A DNA stretch of 64,000 bases from Nocardioides pinisoli (GCF_024199985.1 NZ_JANARS010000001.1:558001-622000); one strand, 5' to 3'. Numbered from the stretch's first letter, positions 41,961 through 50,523 are shown. Program-made: numbers and translations. Notes: generated from the letters alone by a model not told the origin.

Positions 41961-42467
41961 ATGGGCAACGCGTCGTCGGAGGACCTGGATCGCAAGGTCG
42001 CCGCACTCCTGGTCGCCTTGGAGAAGCTGCCTCCCCACCGCGGGGTGAGCTTCCGGGGACGGTCCCTCGACTCCTCCTTCGGCCGCGAGGGTCAGGTCAT
42101 CGTCACCCGCGAGCTCACGGCGACGTCCCGCTCGGTGGCGGTGGCCACCGAGAACCTCACCTCACCCGCCCTCTACGTCGTGCTGGGACGCACCGGCCGG
42201 GCGATCGAGGACGTCTCGCGCCACCCGGCCGAACGCGAGGTGGTGTTCCTGCCAGCATCGATGTTCACGGTGGTCAAGTCTGCCCGCGTCGACGACCTGC
42301 CCGTGACCATCGTCGAGCAGCTCAACCCCGAGCTCGGCCAGCTGGACGAGCCCCTCGGCTCGCTGGAGGAGATCGCGGCGTTCACCGTCGAGAAGGTGCG
42401 TCAGGCGCGCGACGACGGGCCGGTCGAGATCACCACTCCCGGCAAGTTCGTCGGCGACATCGCGTGA
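41961..42467 (+). CDS. Free-standing ADP-ribosyltransferase-fold protein
   Basis: A 168-residue protein aligning with the toxin tip: ALEKLPPHRGVSFRGRSL against ALDKLPPFEGHTLRGTNL in the toxin. Arg32 lies in FRG, a Ser/Thr stretch TATSRS covers Ser56, and ExE falls at Glu91/Glu93 in AEREVVFLPAS. Thus the full R-S-E set is kept. It has no secretion module. It could be an orphan toxin cassette, an inactive or competitive immunity partner, or a second intracellular ART. ATG 41961 has AAGGAG eight bases upstream; a GTG overlapping the toxin stop is an alternative start nine bases earlier. Confidence 0.7.
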   Translation: MGNASSEDLDRKVAALLVALEKLPPHRGVSFRGRSLDSSFGREGQVIVTRELTATSRSVAVATENLTSPALYVVLGRTGRAIEDVSRHPAEREVVFLPASMFTVVKSARVDDLPVTIVEQLNPELGQLDEPLGSLEEIAAFTVEKVRQARDDGPVEITTPGKFVGDIA

Positions 42468-42513
42468 CGGTGGCCCCTTGACGGGCCGGGCAGATCTGCC
42501 GAGCCAGGAGGCG

Positions 42514-43821
42514 ATGAACCCGCCCGTGCACGCCACCGGGGATGCCGCCCGGGCCGACAGGATCGAGGGCGTCCTGCTCGGCGCTGCGTGCGGCGACGCC
42601 CTCGGGGTGCCGTACGAGTTCGGCTCGGCGCCGCTGGCTCCCGACGAGCCGCCCCGGATGATCGGCGGCGGGCTCGGGCCCTACGAGCCCGGCGAGTGGA
42701 GCGACGACACGCAGATGGCCGTGGTCATCGCGGGCGTGGCCGCGGCCCAGGGCCTGCGCCACGTCACCGCCCTCGACGCGGTCGTCCGGGGCTGGGTCGA
42801 CTGGCTCGACGGCGGTGCCACCGACGTCGGCAACCAGACCAGGCAGGTGCTCCGCGAGGTGGGCGTCGGACGTGGGTCGCCCCACGCGGCCGAGCGCGCC
42901 CGGCTGGTGTCGTACTCCCTGCACGCGCAGACGGGCCACACGGCCGGCAACGGCTCGCTGATGCGCACCGCGCCGGTGGCGCTCGCCTTCCTGGACGACC
43001 CCGCCGCACTCGCCGAGAGGTCCCGCGCGATCTCCGGCTTGACCCACGCCGATCCGCTGACCGGCGACGCGTGCGTGCTGTGGTGCCACGCGATCCGCCG
43101 GGCGGTGCTCGACGGGGAGATGCCCGAGCTCGCCGAGCTGGTCGCCGAGCTGCCGATGGAGAGGCGCGACCAGTGGGCGGCCTGGATCGCCGACGCCGAG
43201 CGTCGTACGCCGTCCACGTTCGCGCCCAACGGCTACGTCGTCACCGCGCTGCAGGCGGCGTGGTCGGCGATCCGCCACCCGGTGGGCGAGGGGTCGCCGG
43301 TCGTCACGTCGCTGGTCGCCGCCGTCCACGCGGGCGACGACACCGACACCGTCGCCGCGATCGCCGGGGCGTTGCTCGGGGCGGCCCACGGTGCGTCGTC
43401 GCTCCCCGAGGAGTGGCTCGAGGCCGTGCACGGCTGGCCCGGCCTGCGCGCCGACGACCTGCGCGACCTCGCCGCGCGGGTGGCGGATCGCGGCGCCGAG
43501 GACGCCGCGGCCCACCGCGTGCCCGACGAGCTCCACGAGGTCGCCGAGCACCTGGTCGCCCTCGGCCTCGGGGAGGGCCACCACTTCCTCGTCGAGGGCC
43601 GCCCCGTGCCCGGGGGGCGTTCCAGCGAGCTCATCGGTCTGCGCAAGGACGACGACGGCACCTACGAGGTCTGGTACGTCGGTGACCGGGGCGCCCACCG
43701 CACCCTGCTGGAGACCTCCGAGTGGTCGGCGGCTCGGCCCCGGTTCGTCGAGGAGGTCGCCCGGCTCGGGGAGTCGCGCGGCGACTGGCGTCCGCCGCGC
43801 CGCCGGTGGTGGCGCCGCTGA
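42514..43821 (+). CDS. ADP-ribosylglycohydrolase with extra C-terminal domain
   Basis: A 435-residue protein of the DraG/ARH family. Signature points are EGVLLGAACGDALGVPYE, the metal ligands SDDTQM (Asp64, Asp65, Thr66), GHTAGNGSLMRTAP, and HAGDDTDTVAAIAGALLGA (Asp276, Asp278, Thr279). The hydrolase fold ends near residue 345. The last 80 residues form a separate module (HHFLVEGRPVPGG, ELIGLRKDDDGTYEVWYV, ending in Arg/Trp). ARH enzymes remove ADP-ribose from arginine, matching the ExE toxin upstream. An enzyme of this type neutralises the unrelated T6SS toxin Tre1. ATG 42514 carries AGGAGG upstream; a TTG 36 bases earlier is possible. Confidence 0.88.
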   Translation: MNPPVHATGDAARADRIEGVLLGAACGDALGVPYEFGSAPLAPDEPPRMIGGGLGPYEPGEWSDDTQMAVVIAGVAAAQGLRHVTALDAVVRGWVDWLDGGATDVGNQTRQVLREVGVGRGSPHAAERARLVSYSLHAQTGHTAGNGSLMRTAPVALAFLDDPAALAERSRAISGLTHADPLTGDACVLWCHAIRRAVLDGEMPELAELVAELPMERRDQWAAWIADAERRTPSTFAPNGYVVTALQAAWSAIRHPVGEGSPVVTSLVAAVHAGDDTDTVAAIAGALLGAAHGASSLPEEWLEAVHGWPGLRADDLRDLAARVADRGAEDAAAHRVPDELHEVAEHLVALGLGEGHHFLVEGRPVPGGRSSELIGLRKDDDGTYEVWYVGDRGAHRTLLETSEWSAARPRFVEEVARLGESRGDWRPPRRRWWRR

Positions 43822-44004
43822 GGCACCCGGCGTCAGGATCGACGGGACCGCGAGCCCGGGCGTCGTACCCGCCCCGTTCCGGCGGATCGTCGAAGGCTTC
43901 GCCCACGTTGGTCGAAGATCGGGTCACGGGTCGCCGGGCGGGCGTAGCCTCCGATCGCCGGACGAGTGGGAACGTCCGGGTGGGCCGACAAAGGGGTGTG
44001 GGCG

Positions 44005-44547
44005 ATGTGGGGCGTGCGCAGGGCGCTGGTGGTCGTGCTGGTGGCGGCGGCCGTGCTCGCCGGCGCGCCCGCAGGCGCGGGCCCGCTCGCGGCGTCGTCC
44101 GACGCGACCGCCCGTCCCGCCGCCGTCGGTCGCCTGTCGATCCCCGCGATCGGGGTCGACGCCGGGATCATCCCCGTCGGGGTCACCCGTGCCGGCCACC
44201 TCGCGATCGGGCGGAGTGTCCGTGATGTCTACCGCTGGCGCGCGGGCGTGCTGCCCGGGCAGCCGGGCAGCGCCGTGCTCGCCGGCCACACCTGGTCGAA
44301 GGGGCTCGGGGTGTTCGACGAGCTCGGCCGGCTGCGTCCGGGCAACCTTGTGGTGGTGGGTCGCAACCGCTTCGAGGTCACGCGCGTGCGCCGGGTGACC
44401 GGGATGTCGCGCTCGGCCGTCGCCGGGCTGTTCAGCGACCGCGGCAAGCCGCGCCTGGTCCTCATCACGTGCGGTGACCGCGACGACCTGACCGGGGTCT
44501 ACCGCACCCGGATCATCGTCAACGCGCGGCTGCTGCCCTCCCGCTGA
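44005..44547 (+). CDS. Class F-type sortase
   Basis: A 180-residue exported sortase with one N-terminal membrane helix (about residues 6-25). The catalytic triad is visible: His in AGHTW, Cys in LVLITCGD, Arg in GVYRTRIIV. RLSIPAIGVDAGI opens the sortase barrel. It should cut and attach surface proteins with a C-terminal sorting signal; no such substrate is evident nearby. ATG 44005 has AAGGGG eight bases upstream. Its last 29 bases overlap the convergent IclR gene. Confidence 0.88.
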   Translation: MWGVRRALVVVLVAAAVLAGAPAGAGPLAASSDATARPAAVGRLSIPAIGVDAGIIPVGVTRAGHLAIGRSVRDVYRWRAGVLPGQPGSAVLAGHTWSKGLGVFDELGRLRPGNLVVVGRNRFEVTRVRRVTGMSRSAVAGLFSDRGKPRLVLITCGDRDDLTGVYRTRIIVNARLLPSR

Positions 44548-45286
44548 CCCGTCGGGTCAGCCGGGCGGCCGTCTGCCGCACGGCCGTCGCGATCGCGTCG
44601 GCGTCGGCGTCGGCGTCGCTGGGAAAGGTCACCGCCACCCCGGCCACCGGGTGGCCGTTGTGGTCGAGCACCGCGGCGGCCACGCTCTGCAGGCCGGGCG
44701 TCACCTCGCCGTCCTCGGTCGCGTGGCCCCGCTGCCGCGCCGCGGACAGCACGGTGCGCAGGGCGCTCAGCGACGACGGGCCCTTGCCGTGCCGGTCCAC
44801 GAAGGCATCCCGGTCGGGGTAGAGCGCCCGGACCTGGCTGGCCGGCAGCGCGGCGAGGATCGCGCGCCCCGACGCGGTCAGGTGGGCGGGCAGCCGCACC
44901 CCCACGTCGGTGACCAGCGGAGGCCGGCCCGGGGCGCGCTCCTCGATGACGTAGAGCACGTCGCGCCCGTGCAGGACCGCGAGGTGGGCGCCGTGGCCGG
45001 TCCGGTCGACGAGCTCGGCGAGGGGCCGTCGGGCCAGCCGGGACAGCGGCTCCTGCCGCGTGAAGCCGCTGCCCACCTCGAACGCCGCGACCCCGAGCCC
45101 GTAGCGGTGCTCGTCGGGCAGGTGCACGACGAAGCCCTCGTCGATCATCGTGTTGAGCAGGTGGTAGGCCGTGCTGCGCGGCAGGTCGCACGCGCGGACG
45201 ATGCGGTCGAGCGGGACCGGGTCGGCCTGCGTGGCCAGGAACCGCAGGACGCGCAGGGTGCGCGTCGCTGCGGGGACCTGGCTCAC
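44519..45286 (-). CDS. IclR-family regulator, possible HutR
   Basis: A 255-residue IclR protein: winged-helix domain at about 5-70 (RTLRVLRFLATQADPVPLDRI, LPRSTAYHLLNTMIDEGF) and the ligand-binding domain after it (GRDVLYVIEERAPGRPP, LTASGRAILAALP, GLQSVAAAVLDHNGHPVAGVAV). Histidine-utilisation genes in Corynebacterium resistens are controlled by an IclR protein, HutR, that binds a 14-base palindrome starting TCT and ending AGA. TCTCGGATGCGAGA occurs upstream of hutH here. This makes HutR a reasonable, unproven identity, though the gene is 3.5 kb from hutH. Confidence 0.85.
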   Translation of the reverse strand: MSQVPAATRTLRVLRFLATQADPVPLDRIVRACDLPRSTAYHLLNTMIDEGFVVHLPDEHRYGLGVAAFEVGSGFTRQEPLSRLARRPLAELVDRTGHGAHLAVLHGRDVLYVIEERAPGRPPLVTDVGVRLPAHLTASGRAILAALPASQVRALYPDRDAFVDRHGKGPSSLSALRTVLSAARQRGHATEDGEVTPGLQSVAAAVLDHNGHPVAGVAVTFPSDADADADAIATAVRQTAARLTRRVSGRAAAAR

Positions 45287-45323
45287 GAGGCCGATGGTGG
45301 CACGTCCCGGCCGGGGACGCGCC

Positions 45324-46574
45324 TCAGTGCAGCTCCTCCATCACCTTGCGGGCCGTGCGGTGCCCGATGGCGTAGGCGTCGGCCATCGCGTCGCGGAAGT
45401 GCAGCCCGCCCCAGATGCGGGAGTTGAAGGCGTCGTGCTCGAGGTGGGTCAGCGTCGCGTAGGTCCGGGGCGCGCCCGGCGCGGCGCTCGACCGCAGCTC
45501 CAGCGGCGTCGTCTCGCCGAGCGTCGTCCGGACCACCTCGACGGCGGGGCCGGTGAGGCAGCCGTGCCCGCTGACGTAGTCGGAGTAGGGCGGCGTGGGG
45601 AGCAGCGACGTCCAGCCGGTCTCGGGCTGGGTGTCGGGGTTGCCGTCGTCCGCCGCGCCGGCGACCGCCTGGAACGGGCGCCAGAAGCCGACGTCGCGCT
45701 TGAGCTGCCAGCACTTGATGAGCGAGTCGGTCATCGCGCCGTGCATCGCGGCGAACAGCCACGCGGTCTCCTCGAGCGTGGCGGGGTGCGCCGCGAGGTA
45801 GCGGACCAGCGCGTCACCGACCATCGTCGCGGAGTTGCTGTTGAAGAACACCGCGGTGTCCGTCTGGGACTGGCTGCGCACCGTCGACGCGGTGCTGCCG
45901 AGCAGCCGGACCTCGTTGTAGTCGGCGGCGTAGTCGTCGCTGGTCAGCTTGTCGGGCCCGTCGACGCGGGCGAGGCGTCGTACGACGAGGGGGTCCATGG
46001 AGCCGATCCAGGCCGCGAGCATGTCGGTGGCCGGCGGTGTGGGCTGCCACGTGCCGATCGCGGGCGGCAGCGTGTAGTGGATGCTCGTGTCGCCGTAGCC
46101 GTCGTCGGCGCGGTCCTCGATGAGCCACTCGGCCACCTTCTCGCCGGTGCGTACGCCGCGGTCCTCGGCCGTCCCGTCGGGGACCGTCGCCAGCGACGCG
46201 ACGAGCTGGGCGTCCAGGGCCGCGTCCGCGGCTGGTGGCAGGTAGTGCGCGAGCACGTGGTGGGCGGCGGTCGCCGCGGCGGCGGTCTCCGAGCTGTCGG
46301 GCCGCGCCGCCGAGTGGCGGATCGCGTCGTGCATCGCCAGCGAGGTGTAGCCGAGCAGCGGTACGCCGACGGGGATGGGGGTGGCGGGGTAGATCGTGGC
46401 GAACGCCGTCCGCTCCCAGTCGAGCACCACCTGAGCACTGTCCGGCGAGGCCGGCGGGTCGTGGTGCGGGTGCGCGTGCCTGCCGCCGCCCGAGGCGGCC
46501 GGCGAGATGGTGAGGGTCGACGTGGCGAGCAGGGCGGCGGCCACCAGGACGGCGCGCGAACGGAAGTTCTTCAT
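45324..46574 (-). CDS. Exported vanadium haloperoxidase-like PAP2 protein
   Basis: A 416-residue protein with a signal peptide (MKNFRSRAVLVAAALLATSTLT) and a His-rich patch (GGGRHAHPHHDPP). The phosphatase/haloperoxidase site is present: KRDVGFWRPF, SGHGCLTGPAVEV, and SRIWGGLHFRDAM followed by GHR. This order fits vanadium-dependent haloperoxidase relatives. Whether it uses vanadate or is a phosphatase cannot be decided. A LuxR regulator lies 84 bases upstream on the same strand. Confidence 0.85.
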   Translation of the reverse strand: MKNFRSRAVLVAAALLATSTLTISPAASGGGRHAHPHHDPPASPDSAQVVLDWERTAFATIYPATPIPVGVPLLGYTSLAMHDAIRHSAARPDSSETAAAATAAHHVLAHYLPPAADAALDAQLVASLATVPDGTAEDRGVRTGEKVAEWLIEDRADDGYGDTSIHYTLPPAIGTWQPTPPATDMLAAWIGSMDPLVVRRLARVDGPDKLTSDDYAADYNEVRLLGSTASTVRSQSQTDTAVFFNSNSATMVGDALVRYLAAHPATLEETAWLFAAMHGAMTDSLIKCWQLKRDVGFWRPFQAVAGAADDGNPDTQPETGWTSLLPTPPYSDYVSGHGCLTGPAVEVVRTTLGETTPLELRSSAAPGAPRTYATLTHLEHDAFNSRIWGGLHFRDAMADAYAIGHRTARKVMEELH

Positions 46575-46658
46575 GGCGGACCTTTCGTTGGACGTGTCTG
46601 CCCAGCGTCGGAGAGCCGCGCGGTCACCGGTATTCGCGTTTCGGCGAATCTCCGTCCC

Positions 46659-47366
46659 TCACCCCAGCCGGGCCAGCCGCTCGCGCAGGTCGATGTCCGG
46701 GAGGTCGCGGCCCTGGAGACGGGCCACGGCGGCGACGCGGCTCGTCACGCCGAGCTTGCGGTAGGCGTTCTCGAGGTGCTTGCGCACGGTCGAGGGCGCG
46801 ACGAAGAGTGCCTCGGCGATCTCGCCGTTGGACCGGCCCGCCGCCACGTGGCTCAGGACGCGGCGCTCCTGCGTCGTGAGCGACGTGGGCAGCTGGGGGG
46901 TCAGCCGTTCGCGCGCCAGGCGGGCGAGCAGCGGCGCCACCATGCGGAGCACGGCGACGTCGCGGTCGTCGAACGGGCCGGTCCAGCGGTCGAGCACCAG
47001 CTGCACGACGCCGTCGGCTCCGTTGCGGAAGCCGATGCACAACGAGTCCTGCCGACCCATGAGCCCGCCGAAGCACGCGTCGGCGGCCAGCGGGTGCCTG
47101 CCCCAGTGCATGATGCCGAGGTAGTGCGGGCCCCGCTTCGCCGCGGGGAGGTCACGGCCGAAGCCCGGCACCCCGCCCAGGAAGATCCCGTCGACGACGG
47201 TGCAGGAGCCGTCCTGGTAGACCGCGCCGACCTCGTCGGCCGGGATCAGTACGGCGAGCAGCTCCAGCACGTGTCGGGTCGGGAGCGGCGAGCCGGGGCA
47301 CGGCTCGGCTGCCAGCAGGTCCCGAAGGGCCCATTGGTCCCGGTCGGAGAGGTCGAGGTGTGGCAT
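46659..47366 (-). CDS. LuxR-type regulator with GAF-like N-terminus
   Basis: A 235-residue protein. The first 160 residues resemble a small-molecule sensing domain with VVQLVLDRWTGPFDDRDVAVL. The C-terminus is a LuxR HTH: LTTQERRVLSHVAAGRSNGEIAEAL and APSTVRKHLENAYRKLGV. There is no receiver domain. The haloperoxidase-like gene directly downstream may be its target. Confidence 0.88.
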   Translation of the reverse strand: MPHLDLSDRDQWALRDLLAAEPCPGSPLPTRHVLELLAVLIPADEVGAVYQDGSCTVVDGIFLGGVPGFGRDLPAAKRGPHYLGIMHWGRHPLAADACFGGLMGRQDSLCIGFRNGADGVVQLVLDRWTGPFDDRDVAVLRMVAPLLARLARERLTPQLPTSLTTQERRVLSHVAAGRSNGEIAEALFVAPSTVRKHLENAYRKLGVTSRVAAVARLQGRDLPDIDLRERLARLG

Positions 47367-47437
47367 GGCTGGTCCCGACCTTCGATGCTAGACCGGCTCG
47401 TCGGACCCGTCAGGGTGGTCCAGACGTCCGGTCCGGC

Positions 47438-48142
47438 TCAGGCCCGGCCGGAGTCCCCGCTGGAGTCCCCGCTGGAGTCCTTGCCGGAGTCCTTGGTGAA
47501 CCACCCGCCGCCGCCGTCGGTCTGCTCGATCGGCTTGCCGGGCATCTCGTTGGCGCCGGGCGTACGACGCGGGAGGAGCGGGGCACGCCCGTCGGAGGTG
47601 CCCTCCGCAGCGGGCTGCTCGGTGGCGGGCTGCTCGGTGGCGGGCTGCTCGGTCGCGGGCTGCGTGGCGGTCGTCTCGGCGGTCGTCTCGGAGCCGGCCG
47701 CCGGTTGCGGGGTGGGCTGCGTGGTGGTCTGCGTGGTGGGGACCTCGGCGTTGACCTCCGAGGGCGGGGTGGGGGTGTGGTCCGCGGTGCCGGGCACCTG
47801 GGGCGCGTAGTCGTCGGACTTGTGGTCGACGCGGGGGTCGATGCGGTCGGCTGCGCGGACCTGGCTCTCGTGGGTCGCCTCGACCTGCTGGGCCGCCAGG
47901 CGGGCCTCCTGGGCCTTCGCCTGGGCCTCGGCGGCAGCGGCGCGGGCCTGCTCGGCCTCGGCCTCGGCCGCCGCGGCACGCTCCTGGGCGGGGGCGATCG
48001 TGGCCTGCGCCTGGGTCGCGGCCTGCGCGCGGAGCTGCTCGGCGCGGGCGACGTTGGCCTCGCGGTTCTTCTTCCGGACGAGGAACGCCGCGACAGCGAT
48101 CACGACGGCGATGATGACGAGGACGATGATGAGCGTGGTCAC
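47438..48142 (-). CDS. Coiled-coil membrane protein (paralogue A)
   Basis: A 234-residue protein with one N-terminal membrane helix (about residues 3-24), then a charged coiled coil of Ala, Glu and Gln (AAAEAEAEQARAAAAEAQAK) to about residue 90, then DRIDPRVDHKSDDYAPQVPG and a Thr/Pro/Gln-rich tail with three ATEQP repeats. The layout and the DP-V-D..S-DYAP motif are shared with the next gene. The helix first and coil inside suggest a cytoplasmic scaffold. No family name recognised. Confidence 0.65.
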   Translation of the reverse strand: MTTLIIVLVIIAVVIAVAAFLVRKKNREANVARAEQLRAQAATQAQATIAPAQERAAAAEAEAEQARAAAAEAQAKAQEARLAAQQVEATHESQVRAADRIDPRVDHKSDDYAPQVPGTADHTPTPPSEVNAEVPTTQTTTQPTPQPAAGSETTAETTATQPATEQPATEQPATEQPAAEGTSDGRAPLLPRRTPGANEMPGKPIEQTDGGGGWFTKDSGKDSSGDSSGDSGRA

Positions 48143-48159
48143 GGGCTTCCTCTTTCACG

Positions 48160-48201
48160 GGACAGGGACGACCAGTCTTCCAGTGATGGTCGTCCCTGTC
48201 C
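48160..48201. terminator. Terminator between the two coiled-coil protein genes
   Basis: GGACAGGGACGACCA / TGGTCGTCCCTGTCC, a perfect 15-bp stem with a 12-base loop, 25 bases past the stop of paralogue B. Confidence 0.8.
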
Positions 48202-48226
48202 TGCGTTGCGCCTCGGGGCGCGCCGG

Positions 48227-48679
48227 TCAGGCCCGGTGCGTGCCGCCGGTCCCATCGGTGCGCCGCGGGTCGTCCGCGTCGAGCACCGTGTCGGGGTCGT
48301 GGGTGCTCGTGCCGGGGGCGTGGCCGGACGTGCCCGGGGCGTAGTCCTCCGACGAGGTGTCGACGTGCGGGTCGACCTCGTCGGCCGTCCGCAGCCGGTC
48401 CTCGTGCACCGCCTGCTGCTGGGTGGCCGCCACCTGGGCCTCGCGAGCCTTGGCCTGGGCGCGCTCGGCCTCGAGCCGCTTGCGCTCCGCCTCCGCCTCG
48501 GCCTCCTTGGCCCGCACCTGGGTCTCCGGGATCTCGGTCGCGTGCTCGTGGGCCTCGGACCGCAGCTGCTCGGCGTGCTCGTGCTGCTTCTTCCTGCGCT
48601 GCTGGGCCATCAGCCAGGCGACGAGCGCCGCCACGACCAGCACCACGACCAGGACGATGATCCACGTCGTCGTGTCCAT
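48227..48679 (-). CDS. Coiled-coil membrane protein (paralogue B)
   Basis: A 150-residue protein with a membrane helix at about residues 6-25, a strongly charged coiled coil (KEAEAEAERKRLEAERAQAK), and the DEVDPHVDTSSEDYAPGTSG motif seen in paralogue A, followed by a His/Thr/Asp-rich end. GGAGGTCCCTC precedes the ATG. It is probably an ancient tandem duplicate of paralogue A; a terminator now separates them. Confidence 0.65.
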   Translation of the reverse strand: MDTTTWIIVLVVVLVVAALVAWLMAQQRRKKQHEHAEQLRSEAHEHATEIPETQVRAKEAEAEAERKRLEAERAQAKAREAQVAATQQQAVHEDRLRTADEVDPHVDTSSEDYAPGTSGHAPGTSTHDPDTVLDADDPRRTDGTGGTHRA

Positions 48680-48788
48680 GAGGGACCTCCTTGCGTTCCG
48701 GCTGTTCCGACGGTCCGGGCGGGCCGCCTCGTCTCCACCGTGCCACGTGGCGGCCGTTTCGGTGTCCTCCGTATGGGTGGGCAGTGAT

Positions 48789-48804
48789 GTCTCGGATGCG
48801 AGAC
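48789..48804. promoter_or_regulatory. Palindromic site upstream of hutH
   Basis: GTCTCGGATGCGAGAC, perfect palindromic arms GTCTCG/CGAGAC, 55 bases before the hutH ATG. A related 16-mer occurs at exactly the same distance from hutU. Confidence 0.65.
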
Positions 48805-48859
48805 TGCGCCGTGCCTGCACCTCTGGTGGCGGCACCGGTGACGGGCGTTGGATGAGGGC

Positions 48860-50428
48860 ATGCAGACCATCCACGTCGGGGTCGGCCCCGTCTCGTTCGA
48901 GGACCTCGTCCGCGTCGCCCGCGAGGGCGCCGGCGTCGCGCTGACCGACGACGCGCTCGCCGCGATCGACCGCGCCCGGGCGGTGGTCGAGACGCTCGCC
49001 GCCGCCGAGACGCCGACCTATGGCGTGAGCACCGGCTTCGGCGCGCTCGCCACGCGGCACATCCCCACCGACATGCGGGCCCAGCTGCAGCGGTCCCTCG
49101 TCCGTTCCCATGCCGCCGGGTCCGGTCCCGAGGTCGAGCGCGAGGTGGTGCGGGCGCTCATGCTGCTGCGGCTCTCGACGCTCGCGACCGGCCACACCGG
49201 CGTACGGCGCGAGACCGCGCAGCTGATGGCCGACCTGCTGACCCACGGCATCACCCCGGTCGTGCGGGAGTACGGCTCGCTCGGCTGCTCCGGCGACCTC
49301 GCGCCGCTGTCCCACTGCGCCCTGGCGCTGATGGGCGAGGGCGACGTGCGCGATGCCTCCGGGACGCTCCTGCCTGCCGCCGACGCCCTCGCCGACGCCG
49401 GCCTCGAGCCGGTCGAGCTCGTCGCCAAGGAGGGCCTCGCGCTCATCAACGGCACCGACGGGATGCTCGGCATGCTCGTCCTGGCGATCACCGACCTCCG
49501 GATGCTGCTGCGCACCGCCGACGTCGCGGCCGCGATGAGCGTCGAGGCGCAGCTCGGCACCGACCGCGTGTTCGCCCCCGAGCTGCAGGACATCCGACCG
49601 CATCCCGGCCAGGCCCTCTCGGCGGCCAACCTCACCGCCCTGATGGCCGGCTCGGCGATCGTCGCCTCGCACCGGACAGGACCCGACGACACGGTGGAGT
49701 GCAACCGGGTGCAGGACGCCTACTCGCTGCGCTGCTCGCCGCAGGTGCACGGCGCGGCGCGCGACACGGTCGAGCACGCCGCGACGGTCGCCGGCCGCGA
49801 GCTCGCCAGCGCGATCGACAACCCCGTCGTGATGGCCGGCCCCGACGGCCAAGGTCGGGTCGAGTCCAACGGCAACTTCCACGGAGCCCCGGTGGGCTAC
49901 GTGCTCGACTTCCTCGCGATCGTCGCCGCCGACGTGGCCTCGATCAGCGAGCGTCGTACGGACCGCTTCCTCGACCGGGCCCGCAGCCACGGCCTGCCGC
50001 CGTTCCTCGCCGCCGACCCCGGCGTCGACAGCGGCCACATGATCGCCCAGTACACCCAGGCCTCGATCGTCTCCGAGCTCAAGCGGCTCGCCGTCCCCGC
50101 GTCCGTCGACTCGATCCCCTCCAGTGCGATGCAGGAGGACCACGTGTCGATGGGCTGGAACGCCGCCCGCAAGCTGCGCCGGTCCGTCGACGGACTGGCG
50201 CGGGTGGTCGCCGTCGAGGTGCTCACCGCGGCCCGTGCGCTCGACCTGCGCGCCCCGCTCACCCCGTCGCCGGCGACCGGGGCCGTCGTCGACCTGCTGC
50301 GCAGCAACGGCATCGAGGGCCCGGGCCCCGACCGCCACCTCTCGCCCGAGATCGAGGCCGCCGTCGGCCTCGTCCAGTCCGGCGCGGTGCTCGCCGCCGC
50401 CGAGTCCGTGATCGGCCCGCTGGCCTGA
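48860..50428 (+). CDS. hutH: Histidine ammonia-lyase
   Basis: A 522-residue enzyme that converts L-histidine to trans-urocanate and ammonia, the first step of histidine use. The MIO cofactor site is GSLGCSGDLAPLSH, with Cys-Ser-Gly in place of Ala-Ser-Gly as is usual in actinobacterial HutH. Other features are TYGVSTGFG with the catalytic Tyr, VQDAYSLRCSPQVHG, and SNGNFHGAP. ATG 48860 follows GATGAGGGC; an upstream in-frame TTG adds four residues. hutU lies 0.5 kb away with the same promoter layout. Other hut genes are not in the window. Confidence 0.95.
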   Translation: MQTIHVGVGPVSFEDLVRVAREGAGVALTDDALAAIDRARAVVETLAAAETPTYGVSTGFGALATRHIPTDMRAQLQRSLVRSHAAGSGPEVEREVVRALMLLRLSTLATGHTGVRRETAQLMADLLTHGITPVVREYGSLGCSGDLAPLSHCALALMGEGDVRDASGTLLPAADALADAGLEPVELVAKEGLALINGTDGMLGMLVLAITDLRMLLRTADVAAAMSVEAQLGTDRVFAPELQDIRPHPGQALSAANLTALMAGSAIVASHRTGPDDTVECNRVQDAYSLRCSPQVHGAARDTVEHAATVAGRELASAIDNPVVMAGPDGQGRVESNGNFHGAPVGYVLDFLAIVAADVASISERRTDRFLDRARSHGLPPFLAADPGVDSGHMIAQYTQASIVSELKRLAVPASVDSIPSSAMQEDHVSMGWNAARKLRRSVDGLARVVAVEVLTAARALDLRAPLTPSPATGAVVDLLRSNGIEGPGPDRHLSPEIEAAVGLVQSGAVLAAAESVIGPLA

Positions 50429-50523
50429 GCGGGAGACGTAGCACTCCGTCTCCGTACTCTCCGTGCCGGTGTGGTTCTGCCGTTCTGAGGACGCGTCTCC
50501 CGGCCGGCACTACGTTGCCTCGC

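Noticed and set aside
39375..43821. Toxin locus as a mobile genomic island
   Set aside because: No integrase, tRNA boundary, transposase or clear change in base composition is visible around it.
49264..49311. Cys-Ser-Gly instead of Ala-Ser-Gly in HutH as a defect
   Set aside because: GCSGDL is normal for actinobacterial histidine ammonia-lyases and still allows MIO formation.
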